A stretch of 64,000 nt of DNA, taken from the NCBI RefSeq assembly GCF_000025985.1, contig NC_003228.3, positions 868,001 through 932,000 of the forward strand. The letters run 5' to 3'. The notes under the pieces were generated by a model. That model searched no databases and was not told where the DNA came from. It was given only the letters and a program-made list of their open reading frames with translations. The position numbers were made by a program, and so were the translations under genes. The stretch's first letter is position 1. Every line of letters starts with the position of its first letter. Below are positions 26,705-35,890 of this stretch, piece after piece. The DNA comes from Bacteroides fragilis NCTC 9343 (lineage in GTDB: Bacteria > Bacteroidota > Bacteroidia > Bacteroidales > Bacteroidaceae).

Positions 26705-26724
26705 GTTCAAATAGACGAACGTTT
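26705..26724. repeat. Right inverted repeat of the invertible promoter
   Basis: GTTCAAATAGACGAACGTTT is the exact inverted copy of 26511-26530 and bounds the invertible segment on the capsule side. Confidence 0.93.
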
Positions 26725-26921
26725 AAAAACACGTTTTTTTAGTATAATTCGTTTGTTTATAGTTTCTTACCAGATAGGTAATGAGTAACTACAAGAAACC
26801 GTGGCAAGAGAGTACAAAGCTTGCCGTATATTACATAAAGTACTCGCAAGTGATTGAATTTCAAGTGTATGTAAGAAGTTCAAAGCCCCGGGAGAATGTC
26901 CTTTTCTGAAATAATCGTATA
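26725..26921 (+). promoter_or_regulatory. Capsule operon 5' leader
   Basis: These 197 bp between the right inverted repeat and upxY would form the start of the capsule mRNA when the promoter faces right. In B. fragilis the corresponding leader is where transcription ends early unless the cognate UpxY is present. CTTGC (26820-26824) and GCAAG (26846-26850) can pair, giving a weak hairpin; I see no strong terminator. Confidence 0.55.
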
Positions 26922-27458
26922 ATGGAAGTGGAAAAAGAGACCGAAATATGGTTCGCTATGCGTGCCACTTATCGTCGAGAGACTGACGCTATGCGGTTGC
27001 TTGCGAAAGAGAACTTGGGCTGTTTTGTTCCTATGCAATATAAGATAAGTATAAAGAAAGGGAAAAAAGTCCGTGTTTTGGTTCCTATCATTCACAATCT
27101 GATTTTTATTCATGCTTGTCCTTCCGAAGTGAAACGTGTCAAGTCTATGGTTGCTTATTTGCAATATATCACCGATACCCGTAGCGGCAAGAAGATAATT
27201 ATCCCCGACAATGAAATGCAGCGTTTCATCGCTGTAGCCGGTACTTACAGTGACCATCTTTTATACTTTCAACCCGATGAACTCAACTTGTCCAAAGGAA
27301 CCAAAGTCCGTATTACAGGTGGTGACTTCGAGGGCCAAGAAGGTGTTTTCCTGAAAGTGAAAGGTGCCCGGGATCGTCGCGTAGTCATTGCTATACAAGG
27401 TGTCATAGCCGTTGCCATGGCCACTATTCACCCTGATCTTATAGAAGTAATCAAATAA
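26922..27458 (+). CDS. upxY: UpxY: NusG-like capsule antitermination factor
   Basis: The 178-residue protein has an N-terminal NusG NGN-like domain (EIWFAMRATYRRETDAMRLL) and a C-terminal KOW segment (KGTKVRITGGDFEGQEG). UpxY proteins are specialised NusG paralogues, one per B. fragilis capsule locus, that let RNA polymerase pass the leader of their own operon. Position as first gene after the invertible promoter and followed by upxZ is diagnostic. The particular locus letter cannot be given from sequence alone. Confidence 0.93.
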   Translation: MEVEKETEIWFAMRATYRRETDAMRLLAKENLGCFVPMQYKISIKKGKKVRVLVPIIHNLIFIHACPSEVKRVKSMVAYLQYITDTRSGKKIIIPDNEMQRFIAVAGTYSDHLLYFQPDELNLSKGTKVRITGGDFEGQEGVFLKVKGARDRRVVIAIQGVIAVAMATIHPDLIEVIK

Positions 27459-27477
27459 TTCATAATTCAAATTTATT

Positions 27478-27966
27478 ATGACTCTTTCCGAAGAAGTAGC
27501 TTCCCTTCAGCGTGCCGCGCACGACCTGATGTATTTGGGCATGGACGGGAGTCCCATTTACAGCGATGACTTGTCCCGCCGCAACAATGAAGTTTACCGC
27601 TTGACCACAACATTGTATAATTCCGGTGTCCAAGGTTCCACGGTTGAAGAACAGGCCTCTGTCTGTCTCGCTCTCCTAATGGGTTACAACGCATCGTTCA
27701 TCGACCACGGAGAAAAGCGCGAACATGTCCAGAAGATATTAGATCGTTGCTGGGATATCCTCGATACTCTTCCCGCTTCACTATTGAAGCTTCGTCTGCT
27801 TACCGCCTGCTATGGTGAGGTATTCGACGAGCCTTTGGCTGACGAAGCCCGTGCAATTATCGCTTCTTGGGATTCGGTATCACTTACTACTGAACAGCAA
27901 GAGGCTATCAACGAGTTTCAGACTGTGGTGGATAATCCTTATCCGTGGGAGTATGTTGAAGAATAA
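27478..27966 (+). CDS. upxZ: UpxZ: inhibitor of non-cognate UpxY proteins
   Basis: The 162-residue protein begins MTLSEEVASLQRAAHDLMY and is mostly helical and acidic. UpxZ proteins follow upxY in B. fragilis capsule loci and block the UpxY proteins of other loci, so that one capsule is made at a time. It starts 19 bp after upxY. Identification rests on position, length and composition. Confidence 0.9.
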   Translation: MTLSEEVASLQRAAHDLMYLGMDGSPIYSDDLSRRNNEVYRLTTTLYNSGVQGSTVEEQASVCLALLMGYNASFIDHGEKREHVQKILDRCWDILDTLPASLLKLRLLTACYGEVFDEPLADEARAIIASWDSVSLTTEQQEAINEFQTVVDNPYPWEYVEE

Positions 27967-27988
27967 ATTTGGATGAACGAAAGATAAT

Positions 27989-29197
27989 ATGCTTAATGTA
28001 GATAATTTTATCGGCGAAAATATTACTTTTCGTCGTTCCAGCATGTTTGCTCCTGATATTGCAGCAAACAGTGATCGTCTTCGCCAGGAGGTTGAAGGTA
28101 AGAGTTTATTGGTGATTGGTGGTGCGGGTTCCATCGGTTCTTCCTATATAAAAGCCATTCTTCCTTTTAAGCCTTCCAAACTTGTTGTGATCGATTTAAA
28201 CGAGAATGGATTGGCCGAACTTACCCGTGATTTGCGTTCCACTTATGGGCTGTATATTCCGAAGGAGTATCGTACTTATACCCTGAACTTTGCAGATCCC
28301 ATCTTCGAGCGGATGTTCCGTAAGGAGCAGGGTTTTGATATTGTAGCCAACTTTTCGGCACACAAGCATGTACGGAGTGAGAAAGACGAATATTCGGTAC
28401 AGGCTCTGATTGAAAATAATGTAATAAAAGCCAAGAAACTGCTTGATCTGTTATCGGAATTTCCTCCCCGTCATTTCTTTTGTGTTTCTACGGATAAAGC
28501 AGCCAATCCTGTGAATATAATGGGGGCTAGCAAGCGTATCATGGAAGATATGATAATGGCCTACTCCTCTAAATTTAAAGTCACTACTGCCCGTTTTGCC
28601 AATGTCGCCTTTTCCAATGGCTCCCTATTGGCCGGTTTTATTGACCGTATCATGAAGAAACAGCCTTTGGCTGCCCCCAACGACGTGAAACGTTACTTTG
28701 TTTCTCCTGAGGAAAGCGGTCAGATCTGTATGCTTGCCTGCGTTCTTGGAAATAATGGAGAGATTTTCTTTCCAAAGTTAGGTGAGGAAAAGATGATCAC
28801 TTTTTCTTCTATCTGTGACCGTTTCCTCCGCACTTTGGGTTATGAAAAAAAAGAGTGTGCTACAGATGAAGAAGCCAGAAGATATGCTGCCGAAATGCCG
28901 GATGACAGCAAGATATATCCTGTTGTTTATTTTGAAAGTGATACCACGGGTGAGAAAGGCTACGAAGAGTTCTATGTGCCCGGTGAAAAGTTAAATTTGG
29001 AACGTTTTTCTTCTTTGGGTGTGATTGAGGATGCCAGTAAACGTCCTTTGTCTGAATTGGATTCCTTCTTTGATGAACTGGAGTCTCTCTTTGCCCTTCC
29101 GGATTGCCATAAGTCTGATATCGTGACTGCACTTAAAAGATTTCTTCCCAATTTTGAACACGTGGAGAAAGGAAAGAATTTAGACCAGAAAATGTAA
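27989..29197 (+). CDS. Nucleotide-sugar 4,6-dehydratase (CapD/FlaA1-type SDR)
   Basis: The 402-residue protein has a Rossmann motif GGAGSIGSSYI (about 43-53), NFSAHKHVRSEKD with the conserved His-Lys region, and STDKAANPVNIMGASKRIME, where a short-chain dehydrogenase Lys lies; the usual YxxxK tyrosine is replaced by Met here, as in CapD-type enzymes. It should form a 4-keto-6-deoxy-HexNAc nucleotide. The next two genes encode an aminotransferase and a NeuD/PglD-type acetyltransferase, together giving a 2,4-diamino-2,4,6-trideoxyhexose. It lacks the transmembrane part of full-length FlaA1/PglF/WbpM dehydratases. Confidence 0.85.
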   Translation: MLNVDNFIGENITFRRSSMFAPDIAANSDRLRQEVEGKSLLVIGGAGSIGSSYIKAILPFKPSKLVVIDLNENGLAELTRDLRSTYGLYIPKEYRTYTLNFADPIFERMFRKEQGFDIVANFSAHKHVRSEKDEYSVQALIENNVIKAKKLLDLLSEFPPRHFFCVSTDKAANPVNIMGASKRIMEDMIMAYSSKFKVTTARFANVAFSNGSLLAGFIDRIMKKQPLAAPNDVKRYFVSPEESGQICMLACVLGNNGEIFFPKLGEEKMITFSSICDRFLRTLGYEKKECATDEEARRYAAEMPDDSKIYPVVYFESDTTGEKGYEEFYVPGEKLNLERFSSLGVIEDASKRPLSELDSFFDELESLFALPDCHKSDIVTALKRFLPNFEHVEKGKNLDQKM

Positions 29198-29216
29198 GTT
29201 AATTAAATAATATACA

Positions 29217-30350
29217 ATGGAATATCAAATCCCTTTATTTCAGTTGAATTTCAATGAAGATGAAATTCAGGCAGTAGCAGACACTATTCGTTCAAAATGG
29301 ATATCTACAGGTCCTAAATGTGAAGAACTGGAGAATTTGTTTATTGAAATGATGAATGTGAAGTATGCAGTGAGTTTATCTAATTGTACAGACGCTTTGC
29401 ATTTAGCTTGTCTAACTAGTGGCATTCAACCGGGAGATGAAGTACTTTGCCCTTCTTTGACTTTTGCTGCATCTGTCAATTGTATTCGATATGTGGGGGC
29501 AACACCTGTATTTTGTGATATTGTAGGTCCGAACCATATAAATATTGATCCGGAAGATATAAAAAGAAAAATAACTTCGAAAACAAAAGCTATTATCGTC
29601 GTTCACATGGCGGGTTTTCCTGCAAAAATGGATGAAATTATGTCCATAGCTAAAGAATATGACCTCAAAGTCATTGAAGATGCTTGCCATGGGCCGTTAT
29701 CCGAATATAAAGGAAAAAAATTAGGTACAATTGGAGACGTAGCCACGTTTAGTTTCTTTTCGAATAAGAATATTAGCACTGGAGAAGGCGGGATGTTGAT
29801 AACCAATAATGAAAAGATTGCATCTAAAGCCCGCTTACTTCGTTCACATGGTATGACCACAATGTCATATCAAAGAGCTAAAGGTCATGCTACCGCATAC
29901 GACATCATTGATTTAGGTTACAACTTTCGTATGGATGATATACGTGCATCAATAGGTTGTGTTCAGATGCGGAAATTACAGGCTGATTTAGAGAAACGTG
30001 TTCGTGTCAGAAGCAAATATATTGAGGAACTTTCTAAAATAGGAGGGCTCATAGTCCCATTTGCAGATAATACAGAATTTGTTTCAAATTATATAATGCC
30101 GGTTGTTTTGGTTAACTCAACTAAAGATAAAAGGGACAAAATAAGAAATAGAATACATGCATCAGGTATTCAAACCAGCAACCATTATCCGGCAATACAT
30201 AAATTCTCGATTTATAAAGATTATGGTGCAGTTTTACCTCAGACCGAATATGTTGCTGATAATGAAATAACATTGCCAATGTATGCCGATTTGACGGATG
30301 AACAGATTGAATTTGTAACTCACACTGTGGATGTTGCAATCAATGGATAA
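29217..30350 (+). CDS. DegT/DnrJ/EryC1-family sugar aminotransferase
   Basis: The 377-residue PLP enzyme has the aspartate of VIEDACH (Asp155) that contacts the pyridine nitrogen, and the Schiff-base lysine in FFSNKNISTGEGG (Lys184). It should aminate C4 of the keto sugar made by the preceding dehydratase. It resembles LegC-type aminotransferases in context. The 3' end overlaps the acetyltransferase frame by 8-20 bp. Confidence 0.9.
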   Translation: MEYQIPLFQLNFNEDEIQAVADTIRSKWISTGPKCEELENLFIEMMNVKYAVSLSNCTDALHLACLTSGIQPGDEVLCPSLTFAASVNCIRYVGATPVFCDIVGPNHINIDPEDIKRKITSKTKAIIVVHMAGFPAKMDEIMSIAKEYDLKVIEDACHGPLSEYKGKKLGTIGDVATFSFFSNKNISTGEGGMLITNNEKIASKARLLRSHGMTTMSYQRAKGHATAYDIIDLGYNFRMDDIRASIGCVQMRKLQADLEKRVRVRSKYIEELSKIGGLIVPFADNTEFVSNYIMPVVLVNSTKDKRDKIRNRIHASGIQTSNHYPAIHKFSIYKDYGAVLPQTEYVADNEITLPMYADLTDEQIEFVTHTVDVAING

Positions 30351-30951
30351 CAAAGTAATATTAGTGGGTGGCTTCCATGAAATTATAGAGCTTTGTGAAG
30401 ATAACGATATTGAAATAGCAGGTATAATTGATAACTATCTCACAAATGATACATATTGGGGATATCCGATCATAGGTACGGACGATAAAGCCAAAGTCTT
30501 GTTTGAAACATATAAGAATGTTCCGGTATTGATAACTCCGGATGTACCTCATGTTCGTTATAAGTTATACCATTATTATAAAAGTATTGGTTTCCAGGTG
30601 GCTTCATTAATCAGCCGGGATGCATCCATCTCCCGTAGTGCAATAATAGGTGAAGGAACAATAATACAGAGAGGTGCCAATCTCTCTTCAAATATCAAAA
30701 TAGGACAGATGGTTAAAGTAAATACGAATGCCAATATTATGCATGACTGTCTAATCGGCAATTATGTTACTGTAGCGCCTAATGCTGTCTTATTAGGGAA
30801 AGTTGAGATTGATGACAAGGCTTATATTGGTGCTAATGCAACTTTATTGCCTTCAGTAAAAATAGGGGAAAATGTAACAGTGGGAGCAGGTTCTGTTGTT
30901 ACAAAATCAGTCCGTCCTAATACTGTAGTAAAAGGTAGTCCCGCTAAATGA
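30343..30951 (+). CDS. NeuD/PglD-family sugar O- or N-acyltransferase
   Basis: The product is 202 residues from ATG 30343 (an in-frame ATG also lies at 30331). It has an N-terminal PglD-type Rossmann region (KVILVGGFHEIIELCEDNDI) and a C-terminal left-handed beta-helix of hexapeptide repeats, with NANIMHDCLIGNYVTVAPNA carrying the likely catalytic His. It probably N-acetylates the 4-amino group introduced by the preceding enzyme. It overlaps the aminotransferase stop. Confidence 0.88.
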   Translation: MDNKVILVGGFHEIIELCEDNDIEIAGIIDNYLTNDTYWGYPIIGTDDKAKVLFETYKNVPVLITPDVPHVRYKLYHYYKSIGFQVASLISRDASISRSAIIGEGTIIQRGANLSSNIKIGQMVKVNTNANIMHDCLIGNYVTVAPNAVLLGKVEIDDKAYIGANATLLPSVKIGENVTVGAGSVVTKSVRPNTVVKGSPAK

Positions 30952-31011
30952 CTTTTTTCTCATCTATTCTATTTATTACGCATTTAAATTATAGAGAAAT
31001 AAACAGTAAAT

Positions 31012-32067
31012 ATGCTTCTTGATAAAATACAGAATCTAATCATTCAGTCTGATATTTCTATCTTTCAATCGATGAAGAAGATGGATGAAGAGAAAGTAAA
31101 GCTTCTATTTGTCTTTAGAGGAGATTGTTTTGTTGGAATTTTAACAATTGGAGATATCCAAAGGGCTATTATCAAACAAAATGATACAAGTATGCAAATA
31201 AATAATATCCTTGATCAGAATAAGGTATTTGCGTATAAAGGTGAAAGCCTTGAAATAATAAAGAATAAAATGATTCATTTACGTGCGGAATGCATGCCCA
31301 TACTCGACAGTAAAGGTGAATTGGTTGATGTCTTGTTTTGGAAAGATTTGTTTATTGATGAAGTACGTGTGGATGACAGGAAAATAGATTTACCAGTAGT
31401 TATCATGGCAGGCGGTAAGGGCACGCGTTTAAAACCCCTCACAAATGTCATCCCTAAACCCTTAATCCCAATAGGAGATAAAACAATTCTTGAGGCAATT
31501 CTGGATCAATTTGAATCTATAGGTTGTAGTAAATTTTATATGTCAGTAAATTACAAATATGATATTTTAAAATTTTATCTGGCTCAGTTGGATCATAAAT
31601 ACGATATTCGTTTTTTTAAAGAGGATAAGCCATTGGGTACAATTGGAAGTGTTTCATTACTAAAAGATAAAATATCAACTCCTTTTTTTGTTTCTAACTG
31701 TGATATAATTATAGATCAGGATTATAGGGACGTATACGATTATCATATTAACAATAGTAATGATCTTACAATTGTTACGGCTGTTAAAAGAACACGTATT
31801 CCTTATGGGGTTATCGAAACTATTGAAAACGGATTAATGACTGAGTTGATTGAGAAGCCTGAATTTACCTATATGATTAATTCGGGAGTTTATATATTAC
31901 AGCCTGAATTAATCAATGAAATTCCAGAAAATGAATTATTTCATATTACTCATCTTATGGAGAAAGTAAAAAGTAGAGGTGGTAAAATAGGGTGTTTTCC
32001 TGTCAGCGAAAAGTCATGGACTGATATTGGAGAATGGAACGAATATCTAAAGCTACTTGGAATCTAA
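31012..32067 (+). CDS. CBS-domain nucleotidyltransferase (PtmE-like)
   Basis: The 351-residue protein has two CBS-type segments (about 1-115) and then a sugar-phosphate nucleotidyltransferase domain with VIMAGGKGTRLKPLT and the lysine of IPKPLIPIGDKT. This architecture matches C. jejuni PtmE, which makes GDP-glucosamine for the legionaminic acid route. Together with the dehydratase, aminotransferase and acetyltransferase it would suggest a GDP-linked sugar, but hexosamine synthase and CMP-transferase genes for legionaminate are absent here. The nucleotide used is therefore unknown. Confidence 0.85.
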   Translation: MLLDKIQNLIIQSDISIFQSMKKMDEEKVKLLFVFRGDCFVGILTIGDIQRAIIKQNDTSMQINNILDQNKVFAYKGESLEIIKNKMIHLRAECMPILDSKGELVDVLFWKDLFIDEVRVDDRKIDLPVVIMAGGKGTRLKPLTNVIPKPLIPIGDKTILEAILDQFESIGCSKFYMSVNYKYDILKFYLAQLDHKYDIRFFKEDKPLGTIGSVSLLKDKISTPFFVSNCDIIIDQDYRDVYDYHINNSNDLTIVTAVKRTRIPYGVIETIENGLMTELIEKPEFTYMINSGVYILQPELINEIPENELFHITHLMEKVKSRGGKIGCFPVSEKSWTDIGEWNEYLKLLGI

Positions 32068-32134
32068 GATATTTATTATTTTTATAATTAATTGATAGAG
32101 TATACAATAAATGTTTTTGATTTAATAGAAGAAA

Positions 32135-33586
32135 GTGGCAAAGACAATTCTTGAAAAAACAATAACTGGATTTAAGTGGACAAGTACGAGTACAGTGATA
32201 AGCAGTATAGCTAAGTTCTTACAGATTGTGATTTTAACTCGTTATTTAGATAAAAATGATTTTGGCCTAGTTGCAATTGCATTACTTATAATATCATTTA
32301 CAGATATTTTTTTAGATATGGGAATATCTTCAGCTGTGATGTATCGGAAAAATATTACAAAAAACGAGTATAGTTCTTTGTTTTGGTTAAATATTGTAAT
32401 GGGAATCATTCTATTCTTTTTATTATTAATTTCTACCCCTTTTATTGCAGAATATTATAAATTGAGCGAATTGAAATATATATTACCTTTATTATCTTTA
32501 AATTTATTATTTCTATCAACTTCTCGTTTACAAAGAACTATCCAGCAAAAAGAATTTAGATTTAAATTTGTAGCCTTAATAGATATCTTTTCTTCATGTT
32601 TAATGCTTTTGTCTGCTATGATTTTAGCAGTAATGGATTTTGGTATTTATAGCCTTGTTTTTTCGACTTTGATAGGTACTTTTTTCATAAGTATAGTATA
32701 TTTAATATTGTGTTTTCATATAGAAAAAAATGTTAAGTTGCATTTTGCATTTAATGATACTAAACCATTTTTATCTATAGGATGTTATCAAATAGGTTCA
32801 GCTGTTTTTGATTTTTTTAGTCGTGAATTAGATATTATATTGATCAGTAATGTGTATTCTTTAGAAATGCTAGGCGTTTATTCTTTGTGTAAGCAATTAG
32901 TATTAAAAATATATTATTTAATAAATAGCATATTGCCTAAAGTTGTAACTCCTTTTTTAGCTACAATACAAAGTGATGTATTATTACTCAAAAAAACTTT
33001 TTTGAAATTGGTGCAAATAATTTCTATTATTAATTATCCACTTTTTTTTATAATAGCTGCATTTTCTCCATTAATTTTGCTTATAGTGTATGGTAGATCT
33101 TATCAAGAATATTGGATTATTTTGACAATATTGTCCGTCGTATATGGTATTAATTGTACAAGTACACCTGTCAGTAGTTTGCAAATTGCATTAGGTAGAA
33201 CTGACATTGGTCTGAAATGGACAATTTGCCGTATAATATTATCTTGTCTTTTGTTAGGAATTGGAAGTTGCTTTAACTTTAATATCTTTATTACATTTAT
33301 TTTATTTTGTACTCTGGTTTCAGTACCTTTAATGGTTAGGATGAATTTACATAAAATGATATCCGTAAATTTAGTTGAATACCTTACAAAACAATTATTT
33401 CCTTTAAAAGTTTCTTTTATTCTAACAATAATAGCGTTGCTTTTTCAGAAAATATATACTTTTAGCTTATTTGAACTGTTTTTAGGAATAATTTTATATA
33501 TAGCTATATATTTGACAATATGTTATATTTTTAGAAAGAAATTATTTATTTCTTTACTTAGAACTATTAAAAATAGGAAAGAATGA
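32135..33586 (+). CDS. Wzx-type polysaccharide flippase
   Basis: The 483-residue polytopic membrane protein has about 12-14 hydrophobic segments and the Wzx/lipopolysaccharide-biosynthesis (MATE/MOP) start pattern (GFKWTSTSTVISSIAKFLQI). The start is GTG at 32135. It should move the lipid-linked repeat unit across the inner membrane. It is markedly AT-rich and overlaps the next glycosyltransferase by 4 bp (ATGA). Confidence 0.9.
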   Translation: MAKTILEKTITGFKWTSTSTVISSIAKFLQIVILTRYLDKNDFGLVAIALLIISFTDIFLDMGISSAVMYRKNITKNEYSSLFWLNIVMGIILFFLLLISTPFIAEYYKLSELKYILPLLSLNLLFLSTSRLQRTIQQKEFRFKFVALIDIFSSCLMLLSAMILAVMDFGIYSLVFSTLIGTFFISIVYLILCFHIEKNVKLHFAFNDTKPFLSIGCYQIGSAVFDFFSRELDIILISNVYSLEMLGVYSLCKQLVLKIYYLINSILPKVVTPFLATIQSDVLLLKKTFLKLVQIISIINYPLFFIIAAFSPLILLIVYGRSYQEYWIILTILSVVYGINCTSTPVSSLQIALGRTDIGLKWTICRIILSCLLLGIGSCFNFNIFITFILFCTLVSVPLMVRMNLHKMISVNLVEYLTKQLFPLKVSFILTIIALLFQKIYTFSLFELFLGIILYIAIYLTICYIFRKKLFISLLRTIKNRKE

Positions 33587-34746
33587 AATCTAAGATTTTA
33601 ATTGTAGGGGAGTCTACAGATAACCATGTTAGGCGGTTATTAACTCATCTCAATATTTTAGATAAAGAACATCAATTAGATATCGATATTTTTGATTTAT
33701 ATTTTCATTCTAGAGAAACCAGTTTTTTATGCTATAAAATATATAACACAAAACACTTGTTTTTTAGATTTTTATATAAAATAAAAATACTACGTTCATT
33801 GCTGAATTTGTTGGATGTTTATATTTCATTCTTACCTATTTTGAAACATCGTTATGATTTAGTTAATGTACATCTCTGGAATAGAAATTCTTTTTTTTTA
33901 TATCCATTTTATAGAATAATAAGTCCTAAATTAATGATCTCTCCATGGGGAAGCGATGTCTATCGTATCAATGCTTTTGACAAACTGATAGCTAAATTAT
34001 GTTATCATAAAGTTGATTACATTTCTGTTGCTCCTATTAAGTTTCGGGATGATATTGCGACGTTATTCAATGTACCGGATGGTAAATTTGTAAATTTAGG
34101 ATTTGGTTCTGATACAATTGATGCTATTAATGCACAAAAAAAACTTTCGAAAGAAGAAGCTAAAAAGAAACTTGGGCTAGAAGATTCTTACATTATTACA
34201 TGTGGCTATAATGCTTCTATTTCTCAGAATCATCATAAATTATTGGATGCAATAGAGAAAATCCAGTCGCAATTACCAGAAAATCTGTGTTTGGTTTTTC
34301 CTTTTACTTATGGCGGTACTGAACTCTATAAAAAAGAAATAAAACAGCGTCTTGAAACATGTGGCATTCATTATATTATGTATACAAACTTTCTTTCTTT
34401 AGATAAACTAGTTGCTTTAAGAAAATCATCAGATATCTTTATTCACATGCAGTCTAGTGATGCATATTCAGCGAGCGTTCAAGAATATCTGCTTTGTGAT
34501 ACTGCTGTAATTAATGCTACTTGGCTGAGATATCCTACTTTAGAAAAGTATGGAAAACCCTATAAACAGATTGACACATTTGAACAACTGCCAAACTCTA
34601 TTTTAGAGATTTTGTCTGGAGATTTCCCAGTTATTTCTTCTAAATTGAAGTTGGAGATAATTAATAATGGTTGGAATGAAAAAGCGAAATACTGGATGAA
34701 TTTTTATATTGAAAGATGCGCCCAGAAATCTAATGATAAATTTTGA
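33583..34746 (+). CDS. Glycosyltransferase (group 1/GT4-like)
   Basis: The 387-residue protein has a GT-B pattern, with SPWGSDVYRINAF in the first domain and a C-terminal domain containing DIFIHMQSSDAYSASVQEYL, where GT4 enzymes carry their E-x7-E region. It adds one sugar of the capsule repeat. Donor and linkage cannot be told. It overlaps wzx by 4 bp and precedes wzy by 8 bp. Confidence 0.85.
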   Translation: MKSKILIVGESTDNHVRRLLTHLNILDKEHQLDIDIFDLYFHSRETSFLCYKIYNTKHLFFRFLYKIKILRSLLNLLDVYISFLPILKHRYDLVNVHLWNRNSFFLYPFYRIISPKLMISPWGSDVYRINAFDKLIAKLCYHKVDYISVAPIKFRDDIATLFNVPDGKFVNLGFGSDTIDAINAQKKLSKEEAKKKLGLEDSYIITCGYNASISQNHHKLLDAIEKIQSQLPENLCLVFPFTYGGTELYKKEIKQRLETCGIHYIMYTNFLSLDKLVALRKSSDIFIHMQSSDAYSASVQEYLLCDTAVINATWLRYPTLEKYGKPYKQIDTFEQLPNSILEILSGDFPVISSKLKLEIINNGWNEKAKYWMNFYIERCAQKSNDKF

Positions 34747-34754
34747 TGAAATAA

Positions 34755-35879
34755 ATGTTTATTTATATAATAACTTTTTTGTTAGGAATTCTTTTAGATA
34801 GCTTTCGTGTAAATAAAAATATAAAAATAGTTTTTATCATTTGGCTTTATATATTTTTATGTTTCGGTTATATGACTGGCTCTGACTGGAGAGCGTATGA
34901 ACTGCAATACCAATCAGCAGATTACTACTATTATAATGCTACCTATGAGAAAGGTTTTTATACTTTATTCTATTTTCTTAAATTATTTATTAGTGATTTC
35001 TTTATCACATTAGCTTTTTTGAAATGCATATATTTATATACGTTAATTCGTTTGTTCCGACAAATAACTCCTCTTTGGATTTCTTCTATTTCAATTTTAT
35101 TGCCAATAAGTTTATTATTTATGTTGGTAGATAATCCATTGAGGTTTATGACGTCAATTATTTTTTTGAATATAGGACTGGGATATTTACTGAATGGCCA
35201 TACAAAAAAGTTTTTAATGATTGCTGTTTTAGCTCCATTTTTTCATATTACTACTATTTTTATTGTTTTCATTTTATTGTTGATTAAATTTGATAATATT
35301 ATATTTCGCTCCAAAAGGCTTATACTTATTGTATTATTTTTTATAGTTTCTTTTGCTTTTAGTTCTACAGGCCCTGTATCTAACTTAATATCACAGCTTA
35401 TTCCTCAACTTGAATTATTAGGAACCAAAAATTTTGGTTCTTATTCAGTCGAAGATAATGATGCTTTTTTCACTATTGGTTCAATGATAAATGCTTTTCT
35501 GTTTATAATTATTGTTTCATTTAGGAATTATATTGTTGAACACAACCAACAATATGGAAAGAAGATATACTCATATATTATAATTTATTTTTTTCTATTC
35601 AGAATATTATTGATTGTGCCTAGTGGCTTTAGATTAGTAATTCCTATGGGATATTTTTTGTCAATAGCGGTAGCAATGTTACTAAAGAAAGGTAATTTAC
35701 TCAAGTTGCTTTTCGTTTCATATTTTATGCTTCTCATGTCAAAGTCATTGTGGCAAGGATATGTGTATTTACCATACTCAAATAGCATTTGGTATATATT
35801 AACAGAACATAAACAGTATAGTGAACGAGATAATAATAATATAAACTTTTATAGGCAGAGAACAGGTAATTCATTGTAA
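34755..35879 (+). CDS. EpsG-family polysaccharide polymerase (Wzy)
   Basis: The 374-residue membrane protein has about ten hydrophobic segments and the EpsG-type motif YMTGSDWRAYELQYQSAD followed by YEKGFYTLFYFLK. EpsG members act as Wzy polymerases joining repeat units in the periplasm. Its location next to the flippase and among glycosyltransferases fits. Very AT-rich. Confidence 0.87.
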   Translation: MFIYIITFLLGILLDSFRVNKNIKIVFIIWLYIFLCFGYMTGSDWRAYELQYQSADYYYYNATYEKGFYTLFYFLKLFISDFFITLAFLKCIYLYTLIRLFRQITPLWISSISILLPISLLFMLVDNPLRFMTSIIFLNIGLGYLLNGHTKKFLMIAVLAPFFHITTIFIVFILLLIKFDNIIFRSKRLILIVLFFIVSFAFSSTGPVSNLISQLIPQLELLGTKNFGSYSVEDNDAFFTIGSMINAFLFIIIVSFRNYIVEHNQQYGKKIYSYIIIYFFLFRILLIVPSGFRLVIPMGYFLSIAVAMLLKKGNLLKLLFVSYFMLLMSKSLWQGYVYLPYSNSIWYILTEHKQYSERDNNNINFYRQRTGNSL

Positions 35880-35890
35880 AAAGCCGGAAT

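Noticed and set aside
27989..32067. Complete sialic or legionaminic acid pathway
   Set aside because: No NeuB-type synthase, hydrolysing epimerase or CMP-transferase is present in the window.
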